Shown here: piece by piece, positions 1 through 6,537 of the stretch
How positions within the stretch are numbered: the stretch's first letter is position 1
Layout: every line of letters begins with the position of its first letter
Assembly: GCF_017303275.1 (NCBI RefSeq)
Contig: NZ_JAFKOJ010000001.1
Span: 186,001-250,000, forward strand
From: Bacillus sp. NTK034
Lineage (GTDB): Bacteria; Bacillota; Bacilli; Bacillales; Cytobacillaceae
DNA: 64,000 nt
Reading direction: 5' to 3'
Notes under the pieces: generated by a model
Database searches by the model: none
Told to the model about the DNA's origin: nothing
What the model saw: only the letters and a program-made list of their open reading frames with translations
Program-made: the position numbers and the translations under genes

Positions 1-354
1 TTGACGGATATGCTTGACCCGGGCTTCCATTGAAATATTTCCACTGTTGCCAATATGAATGACAGAAGAGGAGGAAACCCCGATAATATCAATATTCTGT
101 ACTTTAATGATTGGATTCAGCTGTGTAGTTTGAATCGCAATTACTTCATCAATAGGAAGGAGAGGGATGGGCTCACTGAAAATAGGATAAGCAGCAAAAT
201 TGCCTTCATGGGCATCAAAGTACTCCGCTTCGCGCTGAACTGCAAGTGCCCTGGAAAAACCCTGAATTAAGCAGGAGTCCCCAATCTCAAATATCGATGA
301 AAACGCAATAGTATCTATATGAATATTAGCAACTGACGAAGTTCTTTGAAGCAT
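1..354 (-). CDS. gerPE: Spore germination protein GerPE, 3' end missing
   Basis: Fifth gene of a gerP operon. GerP proteins are needed for germinants to pass through the spore coat. Reading the minus strand from the ATG at 354 gives an uninterrupted frame of 118 codons to the window edge, starting MLQRTSSVANIHIDTIAFSS and containing the serine-rich stretch GVSSSSVIHIGNSGNIS typical of GerP paralogues. The start lies 4 bases after the gerPD stop, so translation is probably coupled. The C-terminus and gerPF should lie left of the window. Identification rests on family resemblance plus operon position. Confidence 0.85.
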   Translation of the reverse strand, partial: MLQRTSSVANIHIDTIAFSSIFEIGDSCLIQGFSRALAVQREAEYFDAHEGNFAAYPIFSEPIPLLPIDEVIAIQTTQLNPIIKVQNIDIIGVSSSSVIHIGNSGNISMEARVKHIRQ

Positions 355-358
355 ACGG

Positions 359-535
359 TTACTCCGGTGTTAGCGGCACAAAAGGCCCAATCAGTAGAGA
401 TTCTACTGGGGTATCAAAGGTTGCTGCAAGCTGGATCGTCTGTGTATCTCCAACCATTAATACAGAAGAACTGGATACACCAAGCACTCTTATGCTGCCA
501 ACACACAAATCTCGGTTATATACCTGATAATTCAT
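359..535 (-). CDS. gerPD: Spore germination protein GerPD
   Basis: A 58-residue protein, beginning MNYQVYNRDLCVGSIRVLGV and ending PFVPLTPE. It carries the GVSSSSVLMVGDT motif shared by short GerP proteins. The size matches GerPD of other bacilli. Its ATG overlaps the gerPC stop (ATGA at 532-535), and gerPE follows 4 bases later, so it is an internal gene of the gerP operon. The family's established role is in spore-coat permeability to germinants; the biochemical function is unknown. It is short but well supported by position. Confidence 0.9.
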   Translation of the reverse strand: MNYQVYNRDLCVGSIRVLGVSSSSVLMVGDTQTIQLAATFDTPVESLLIGPFVPLTPE

Positions 536-1143
536 TCGTTATTCATCCCTTTCATATTCTCTGGCAAATGTGAGATAAAGGCATGGACTCCATTGTGAAT
601 TTCCTTTTTTATAAGCTCAATAATCTCTTTGTTATCATTTTCCTTCCCGGATCGATTCGAAGCCTGCTGCTGTTTAATATAGAAGTCAATCCTGTTAGGC
701 AGCTGCTTTTTGATATCTTCTTTGATAAATGTAATATAGGAATCATCCACACTGACATTTAACTTCTTCTGTACAGTAGCTGTAATGTCAGGAAGTTCCT
801 GTTCTAAATATTGATAGATGGCATCTTCAATTTCCATCGTTCTCTTCATCTGATTCTTAGGCGAAATAGGTGCTTTGATGTTTTTGTTATCGACGGCAAA
901 ATCTTCAATGTTTTGCAGCTCAGAAGGATTTAAGCCGATGTTTAAAGTACCTTCGAGGGACTCGACCTTTAGCTGGTCAAATTTATATTCAATCCGGTCG
1001 ACCTGCATTGGCGGACGGTTCTTTAGAACTTCAGTCTCTTCCTGAAGTTTCTTAACCGCCTTTTCCAGTATTCGGATTCGTTTTTCCTGGGCCTCCACAA
1101 AAGCATGCAATTGGTGAAGATAGGTATTTATTTGCTGGTTCAA
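532..1143 (-). CDS. gerPC: Spore germination protein GerPC
   Basis: Third gerP gene, about 203 residues. The N-terminal third is a strongly predicted coiled coil (HAFVEAQEKRIRILEKAVKK onwards), as in GerPC, and the C-terminal half is charged. Three starts are possible: GTG at 1152, GTG at 1149 and TTG at 1143. The ribosome site AGCGAGGTGG at about 1149-1158 overlaps the GTGs and is correctly spaced only for the TTG, so I chose 1143, giving MNQQINTYLHQLH. The gene overlaps gerPD by 4 bases. Unlike the other GerP proteins it lacks the SSSV motif. The role in coat permeability is inferred from the family. Confidence 0.88.
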   Translation of the reverse strand: MNQQINTYLHQLHAFVEAQEKRIRILEKAVKKLQEETEVLKNRPPMQVDRIEYKFDQLKVESLEGTLNIGLNPSELQNIEDFAVDNKNIKAPISPKNQMKRTMEIEDAIYQYLEQELPDITATVQKKLNVSVDDSYITFIKEDIKKQLPNRIDFYIKQQQASNRSGKENDNKEIIELIKKEIHNGVHAFISHLPENMKGMNNE

Positions 1144-1179
1144 GCGCACCACCTCGCTTTGTTTAAAGATAACCTATCA

Positions 1180-1404
1180 CTATGTTGTCAAAGGTACCGA
1201 AGGCATTAATAATAGACTGTCCGCCGGGCCCGATGGAACTGGTGATTCCGCTTCAGGTGCAGGTTCGGTAAATCCCCCTGTGTTATACAGATATGAAGCC
1301 GGCTTTATTATGCCTGCACTTCCAATCTGCATAACGGAAGAGTTTGAAATCCCGCCTATCTTAATAAAATTAATATGAATGGACTGCTGTATATAAAAAT
1401 TCAT
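1180..1404 (-). CDS. gerPB: Spore germination protein GerPB
   Basis: A 74-residue GerP protein starting MNFYIQQSIHINFIKIGGIS, with SNSSVMQIGSAG in the middle and a Pro-rich C-terminus (EPAPEAESPVPSGP). The ATG at 1404 has GGGTGATG just upstream, and the gene starts 13 bases after the gerPA stop. A longer in-frame extension to 1494 would overlap gerPA and has no ribosome site, so it was rejected. The family role is passage of germinants through the spore coat, made late in the mother cell. Confidence 0.9.
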   Translation of the reverse strand: MNFYIQQSIHINFIKIGGISNSSVMQIGSAGIIKPASYLYNTGGFTEPAPEAESPVPSGPADSLLLMPSVPLTT

Positions 1405-1417
1405 ATCATCACCCGTT

Positions 1418-1639
1418 TTAAGCATTGAAATAATTGCCCTGATCCACGCCATCACAATCATAAGTGTTTGTTGTGCTCCGGTGATTGTAAACATTCAGGC
1501 CATCCCCCGTGTTAAACGATCCAGCGCCTGAAAAGGTCTTAGCGTTAGAAACAGGCATGATTTTATAGACATCCCCAATGTTGAATACAGAACTGCTTCC
1601 AATTGATATGACCTGTGCGACTCCGACAATAGCTGGCAT
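1418..1639 (-). CDS. gerPA: Spore germination protein GerPA (first gene of gerP operon)
   Basis: A 73-residue protein beginning MPAIVGVAQVISIGSSSVFN, with the GerPA/GerPF signature (MPAIVG, GAGSFNTGDG). The start at 1639 is set by AAAGGGTG 6 bases upstream and by the conserved MPAIVG N-terminus; the longer in-frame start at 1648 would precede this. It heads a five-gene minus-strand run with tiny gaps or overlaps and is preceded by a good sigma-K-like promoter. GerPF has the same opening motif, but the first-gene position favours GerPA. Confidence 0.9.
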   Translation of the reverse strand: MPAIVGVAQVISIGSSSVFNIGDVYKIMPVSNAKTFSGAGSFNTGDGLNVYNHRSTTNTYDCDGVDQGNYFNA

Positions 1640-1669
1640 ACATAACACCCTTTAAAATGATTTCTTGTA

Positions 1670-1698
1670 TATCGTATGTGCCTGCTAGCTGATTGTGA
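1670..1698 (-). promoter_or_regulatory. Sigma-K-type promoter of gerP
   Basis: On the minus strand CATACGATA (1670-1678) matches the sigma-K -10 consensus CATAnnnTA exactly. A TCACA element at 1694-1698 lies 15 bases upstream, as expected for the short sigma-K -35 (AC core). It sits about 30 bases before the gerPA start. gerP operons are known to be transcribed in the mother cell by sigma-K. The call is from motif matching only. Confidence 0.6.
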
Positions 1699-1845
1699 TT
1701 AATTAGCCCAAATATCTGAAATGCACTTTAATGAGAAGGTCTGCAAATGTTATATAACAGACAAAATCCAGGTGAAACTGTCATAATTTTTATGATAATA
1801 TAAAAAATATAGAATTAACTAAATTTTCAGTGAGGTGGCCATAAA

Positions 1846-3438
1846 ATGAATGTCCCATTAATAGTAACGCAGTTTTTAGATCGTGCTGTGTCTCTTTACG
1901 GTTCTAAGAAAGCCATTTTTGCAGATGATCGGGTTTTTACATATGAGGAATTGAATAAGAGAGTTAATCAGCTTTCCCATGGCTTAAAAGCTTCAGGGGT
2001 TGAAAAGGGGGACAGGGTGGCTTATCTTGCACCTAATTCCGTCGAAATGCTGGAGGGTTTTTATGGTGTTTTTCAGCTGGGAGGAATTATAGTCCCATTA
2101 AATATACGGCTGAAGCCGGAAGATTACCTGTATATATTGAATCACAGTGAATCCAAAATCCTATTTGTAGACCAGGACCTTTATCATCTTATATTACCTG
2201 TGAAAGATCAGCTGAAAACTGTGGAAAAAATCTTCGTGCATTATAAAGAGGAAGAGACGAATGAGAGCGATTATGATTCATGGCTCAGCAGTCAGGACAG
2301 CGGTCCATATCAAAGGGAGGTCCTCGACGAAAATGATGTGTGCAGCCTTCTATATACCAGCGGCACAACTGGCAATCCAAAAGGTGTCATGCTGACCCAT
2401 CGCAACAATTACCTGCATGCATTGTCAACAATGCATCATTTAAGGGTCAGCGATCAGGATGTATTGCTGCATGTCCTTCCGATGTTTCATGTGAATGGAT
2501 GGGGCTCTCCTTTTTATTACACGGCAAATGGCGCTTCTCAGGTGTGTATAAGAAAAGCAACTCCAGAAAAGATTTTTGATGCACTGCAAAAAAATAAAGT
2601 ATCCGTCATGCATATGGCTCCTACAGTCCTGAATTCGCTGATGCAGTATTATGAACAATTTGTTCCGGCTGTTGAACAAAATGTCAGAGTTGTTATAGCT
2701 GGTTCCGCACCGCCGCCAGCTTTTGTAACAAGAGTAGAAAAGGAGCTTGGATGGGAGTTTATTCAGGTATATGGAATGACTGAATCATCTCCATTAAGCA
2801 CTGTATCTACGATCCGGTCTCATCTTAAAGATCTTCCCCTTACTCAGCAGTACAGGATGAAAGCAAAGGCAGGACATCAGATGATAGGCTGTGAAGTAAG
2901 GGTAATTAATGAACATGGCGAAGAAGTGGCCCATGATGGATTGGAAATTGGTGAAGTCGTTGTCCGCAGCAACGGAGTTATGAAAGGCTATTGGAAAAAT
3001 GAAGAGGCAACAATGGAAGCTATTCGAGACGGCTGGCTTCATACCGGTGATATGGCAAGTGTTGATGAATTTGGCAATATCGATATCGTGGACCGTAAAA
3101 AGGATATCATAATCAGCGGCGGTGAAAACATCTCATCCATCGAAATTGAAGGGGCATTATACGAGCATCCTGCCATACTGGAAGCAGCCGTTATAGCTGT
3201 ACCCCATGAAAAATGGGGGGAAACGCCTCACGCGTTCGTCGTGCTTCGAAACGGCAAAACAACGAATGAGCAGGAAATTATCGATTTTACCAGGGAGAAA
3301 CTTGCCCACTTTAAAGCTGTAACGGGAGTGACTTTTGTTGATGAGCTGCCGAAAACAGCATCGGGGAAAATTCAAAAAATTCATCTTCGGAATGATTACT
3401 GGGAGTCGAAAGGAAAAACAGGCCGTTTTGTTAATTAA
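1846..3438 (+). CDS. Acyl-CoA synthetase (fatty acid-CoA ligase, AMP-forming)
   Basis: A 530-residue ANL-superfamily enzyme that activates a carboxylic acid with ATP and joins it to CoA in the cytosol. All core motifs are intact: phosphate loop YTSGTTGNPKGVMLTH at 170-185, YGMTE at 309-313, GWLHTGD at 396-402, DRKKDIIISGGENIS at 416-430 and the C-terminal PKTASGK with catalytic Lys508. GAGGTGG precedes the ATG. It is divergent from gerP and followed by a clear terminator, so it is probably monocistronic. The length and motifs fit medium/long-chain fatty acyl-CoA ligases; the exact chain length cannot be told from sequence. An aryl-acid substrate is less likely. Confidence 0.85.
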   Translation: MNVPLIVTQFLDRAVSLYGSKKAIFADDRVFTYEELNKRVNQLSHGLKASGVEKGDRVAYLAPNSVEMLEGFYGVFQLGGIIVPLNIRLKPEDYLYILNHSESKILFVDQDLYHLILPVKDQLKTVEKIFVHYKEEETNESDYDSWLSSQDSGPYQREVLDENDVCSLLYTSGTTGNPKGVMLTHRNNYLHALSTMHHLRVSDQDVLLHVLPMFHVNGWGSPFYYTANGASQVCIRKATPEKIFDALQKNKVSVMHMAPTVLNSLMQYYEQFVPAVEQNVRVVIAGSAPPPAFVTRVEKELGWEFIQVYGMTESSPLSTVSTIRSHLKDLPLTQQYRMKAKAGHQMIGCEVRVINEHGEEVAHDGLEIGEVVVRSNGVMKGYWKNEEATMEAIRDGWLHTGDMASVDEFGNIDIVDRKKDIIISGGENISSIEIEGALYEHPAILEAAVIAVPHEKWGETPHAFVVLRNGKTTNEQEIIDFTREKLAHFKAVTGVTFVDELPKTASGKIQKIHLRNDYWESKGKTGRFVN

Positions 3439-3446
3439 TTGAAAGC

Positions 3447-3476
3447 GGGACTTCAGCATTGCTGGGGTCCCTTTTT
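3447..3476 (+). terminator. Rho-independent terminator of the acyl-CoA ligase gene
   Basis: Stem GGGAC (3447-3451) with GTCCC (3467-3471), an inner stem CAGC/GCTG and a following TTTTT run. It begins 9 bases after the stop codon. Confidence 0.8.
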
Positions 3477-3598
3477 GAAAAGAAAGTTTGAGAGTTGATA
3501 GTTTGGGCAAGACGCATCCGCATTTCTTTTCTGGACAATTAGAATTCTGCTCTCTATCATTAATGTTAGATTTTCTTTCCAAAGAAGGAGGCGTTTTT

Positions 3599-4786
3599 AT
3601 GGACAGGCAAGCCAGTCCGGTGCTGGAGAAGGATCGGATCATTTCGCTGGATATAATGAGGGGATTTGCCATCCTCGGGATCTTTTTAGTTAATATGCTT
3701 TCTTTCCATTCGCCATATCTATACATTGATCCTTTTGACTGGTGGGACAGCCCGGCAGATAAAGCCGCCTATGCCTTTATTGATATCTTTGTGCAGGCCA
3801 GCTTTTATCCATTGTTTTCCATGCTGTTCGGTTATGGTTTAGTTATTCTAAGGGAAAGGGCATTGGCTAAAGGCCTTGGATTTGGAGCAATGGCTGCAAG
3901 GAGATTTTCCCTTCTGCTGCTGATAGGCATCATTCACGCTTTTCTTATATGGCATGGGGATATTCTAATTAACTATGCAATCTTCGGCTTTATCTTTTTA
4001 CTGTTTGTAAAAATGTCTGGAAAAAATATGCTTTTGACTGGAATATTGCTTTACATTATTCCCAATCTGCTATTTGCCCTTTTATTATTTGCAACGGTTC
4101 GGTTTGTTCCTGCTGATGAACTATCAATCTATGACCCTCAAGCGGCAACAGCTTCTTTACAGGCCTATCAAAATGGAAGCTTTTCCGAGGTTACCGCACA
4201 GCGGATAAAGGACTGGTCCGGTGTTAATAATCTTTCTTCACTGCCTATCATGCTGGCATCTATTTTTCCATTATTTTTAATAGGGGGAGGAGCTGCCAAA
4301 CTGAAATGGCTGGAGGAACCGGATAAAAACCGGGCATTCCTTACGAAAATTATGCTGGTCTCATTGGCTGCAGGGTTATTGTTCAAATTGCTGCCTTACT
4401 TGATGGAAAGCAACCTGGGACTGGATTACGTGCAGGATATATTTGGAGGTCCGCTGCTGGCAATTGCTTATGGTTTAGGGATAGCAGTGATGATAAAAAA
4501 TGATCAAGGTCTTGGATTCCTGCTGCCGCTCTCATATGTTGGGAAACTTTCGCTCTCAAATTATCTTTTCCAGTCCGTTATCTCGACTTTTATTTTTTAC
4601 AGTTATGGATTAGGCTTCTATGGAAAGGTCTCTGCTTTTTGGGGGGCACTTCTGGTTATTTTCATTTTCGCTTTTCAGGTAATAATCAGCCGCTTCTGGG
4701 CTGCCCGCTATTACTATGGTCCGGTTGAATGGCTTTGGAGGAGCTTCACATATTTGAAAATCCCTAATTGGAAGAGAAAGGGTTAA
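3599..4786 (+). CDS. DUF418 family integral membrane protein (YeiB-like)
   Basis: A 395-residue multi-pass membrane protein. The N-terminus RIISLDIMRGFAILGIFLVN is the hallmark of the DUF418/YeiB family, and the C-terminal third (LSYVGKLSLSNYLFQSVIST, then further helices) is the DUF418 domain. About 9-10 hydrophobic segments are visible. The start was set at ATG 3599, where AAGAAGGAGG sits 9-10 bases upstream; the frame is open further upstream without a ribosome site. The family function is uncertain; members are often described as putative transporters. It is single-gene, between terminators. Confidence 0.85.
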   Translation: MDRQASPVLEKDRIISLDIMRGFAILGIFLVNMLSFHSPYLYIDPFDWWDSPADKAAYAFIDIFVQASFYPLFSMLFGYGLVILRERALAKGLGFGAMAARRFSLLLLIGIIHAFLIWHGDILINYAIFGFIFLLFVKMSGKNMLLTGILLYIIPNLLFALLLFATVRFVPADELSIYDPQAATASLQAYQNGSFSEVTAQRIKDWSGVNNLSSLPIMLASIFPLFLIGGGAAKLKWLEEPDKNRAFLTKIMLVSLAAGLLFKLLPYLMESNLGLDYVQDIFGGPLLAIAYGLGIAVMIKNDQGLGFLLPLSYVGKLSLSNYLFQSVISTFIFYSYGLGFYGKVSAFWGALLVIFIFAFQVIISRFWAARYYYGPVEWLWRSFTYLKIPNWKRKG

Positions 4787-4870
4787 TATTTGCATTCACT
4801 TATAAATAGTCCAAAAATTTGAAAATTTATATTATACTTTAAAAGTGAATAAAAAAACGAGGTGATGGGA

Positions 4871-5779
4871 TTGAAATTTGTTACTTTTATGGATAGCACC
4901 GGAAGTGTGGCTGGTTTATTGGACGAAACCGGCACAAAGGTTCTTCCGCTGAATGCAGCTTTAGAAAAAATGGAAGGCGAAAGCGATTTGCCAGAGACTT
5001 TGAAGGAATGTATTGCCTTAGGAGATAAATTCATTGAAAAGGTACATAGTTTAAAAGATTGGCTAAGCAGCAATCCTGACAGGGAAGAACTCTTCCGCCC
5101 GCTCGCTTCTGTTGCACTGGAAGCTCCGATTCCCCGTCCCGATAAGAATATCTTTTGTGTAGGCAAGAATTATGCCGAGCATGCAATTGAAATGGGAAGC
5201 AAAGAAGACATTCCGGAGCACATAATGGTTTTTACGAAATCGCCAACAACGGTAATAGGTCCTAATGAAACGGTATTAAATCATCATAATGTTACAGCAG
5301 AGCTGGATTATGAAGGAGAGCTTGCCGTTGTAATCGGAAAAAAAGGACGTGCTATCCCAAAAGAAGAAGCATTGAAACACATCTTTGGCTATACGATTAT
5401 TAATGATGTAACAGCTAGGGATCTGCAGTCGCGCCATAAGCAATTTTTTATCGGTAAAAGCCTGGATAACACTTGCCCGATGGGTCCATGGATCGTTCAT
5501 TCATCGGCTGTTGATAACCCAAATCAGCTTGATATTCAAACAAAGGTAAACGGAGAATTGAGGCAAAGTTCAAATACTGAAAACTTTATCTTTTCAATCG
5601 AAGAAATCATCTCGGTCCTTTCAAAAGGCATGACCCTCGAACCGGGAGATATTATTGCTACTGGGACTCCTGCAGGTGTAGGCAAAGGCTTTAAGCCTCC
5701 ACGCTTTCTTCAGCCGGGAGATAAAGTGGAAATTACAGTTGAAAAAATAGGAACTCTAACAAATTGTATAGAAAAATAA
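4871..5779 (+). CDS. yisK: Fumarylacetoacetate hydrolase-family protein (YisK-like)
   Basis: About 302 residues with an N-terminal YisK-type extension followed by the FAH domain. Visible features are IFCVGKNYAEHAIEM, the metal-ligand region DYEGELAVVIGK and YTIINDVTARDLQ, and the closing GDIIATGTPAGVG. AGGTGA at 4860-4865 places translation at TTG 4871 (MKFVTFMDS); the GTG and ATG just upstream lie inside the ribosome site. FAH-family enzymes act on 2,4-diketo or oxaloacetate-like acids; YisK of B. subtilis has been described as an oxaloacetate decarboxylase. The length, and adjacency to yisL as in B. subtilis, support YisK. Confidence 0.82.
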   Translation: MKFVTFMDSTGSVAGLLDETGTKVLPLNAALEKMEGESDLPETLKECIALGDKFIEKVHSLKDWLSSNPDREELFRPLASVALEAPIPRPDKNIFCVGKNYAEHAIEMGSKEDIPEHIMVFTKSPTTVIGPNETVLNHHNVTAELDYEGELAVVIGKKGRAIPKEEALKHIFGYTIINDVTARDLQSRHKQFFIGKSLDNTCPMGPWIVHSSAVDNPNQLDIQTKVNGELRQSSNTENFIFSIEEIISVLSKGMTLEPGDIIATGTPAGVGKGFKPPRFLQPGDKVEITVEKIGTLTNCIEK

Positions 5780-5785
5780 AAAGGT

Positions 5786-5812
5786 GGCCTGTGTATAAAA
5801 TCACAGGCCTTT
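5786..5812 (+). terminator. Terminator after yisK
   Basis: Perfect 8-bp stem GGCCTGTG (5786-5793) with CACAGGCC (5802-5809), followed by only TTTA, so termination may be partial. Confidence 0.6.
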
Positions 5813-5976
5813 ACATATCAATTTAGATTTTCAGAGTGTCAATGAGATATATCACATATTGCCTTAAATAGTTCACAAAGTTATATATATTGAGATCTTT
5901 GCAGCACCATAATTTTAGGATTTTCTAATGCCAATATGATATGATGGTATCGAATTTCACAATAGGAGGCACTGGA

Positions 5977-6333
5977 ATGATACATGCCCATATAACAACA
6001 TGGTTTTTGGCACTGGTTTTATTTATTATTGCCCTTATGATGCATAAAAGCGGCAAGCAAAAAGGTTTAAAAGTCGTTCACATGATCTTGAGACTGTTCT
6101 ATTTGCTGATAATTGGAACAGGAGTTTGGATTTTAAGCAGCCTTAACAGCATCGATCTTCTTTATGTATTGAAATCACTGGTAGGCATTTGGGTAATCGC
6201 AATGTTTGAAATGATTATTATCCGCACTGTCAAAGGGAAAAAAACGTCTATTTTATGGGGGCAGTTTATTGTTGCTTTAATTCTGGTTCTATATTTAGGC
6301 TTTGTTAAATTGCCATTAACATTTATGACGTAA
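5977..6333 (+). CDS. yisL: YisL family membrane protein (UPF0344/DUF1516)
   Basis: A 118-residue protein with four hydrophobic helices. It opens MIHAHITTWFLALVLFIIAL and contains HMILRLFYLLIIGTGVW, the hallmark of the YisL family. ATG 5977 follows ATAGGAGG; a longer frame from 5941 lacks a ribosome site. It lies directly after yisK as in B. subtilis, in its own transcription unit with a strong terminator behind it. The function of the family is unknown. Confidence 0.9.
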   Translation: MIHAHITTWFLALVLFIIALMMHKSGKQKGLKVVHMILRLFYLLIIGTGVWILSSLNSIDLLYVLKSLVGIWVIAMFEMIIIRTVKGKKTSILWGQFIVALILVLYLGFVKLPLTFMT

Positions 6334-6354
6334 AATAAGGATATTTATTGAATA

Positions 6355-6377
6355 AGCTGCCAAAAAGGCAGCTTTTT
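6355..6377 (+). terminator. Terminator of yisL
   Basis: AGCTGCC (6355-6361), loop AAAAA, GGCAGCT (6367-6373), then a run of T. Confidence 0.85.
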
Positions 6378-6537
6378 CTAATTTTGTCATGTCAAGAGTT
6401 CACTAAATATGGTAATTTAAAAATGTAACTAACTTTTTGAATAAAAATTAGAAATTGGTCCCTCAGCTGTATAGGAGCGTTCCTTTTAGAGGGTAACTGG
6501 CATTTTTCTAATGATCTTACTATGATGGTGGGTTTTT

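Noticed and set aside
5841-5856. FNR-like sequence AATGA-N6-TCACA before yisL
   Set aside because: Two mismatches in the left half and no -10 hexamer at the 37-base spacing.
6380-6537. c-di-GMP riboswitch before the EAL-protein gene
   Set aside because: None of the conserved GEMM core blocks could be found; only a weak inverted repeat is present.
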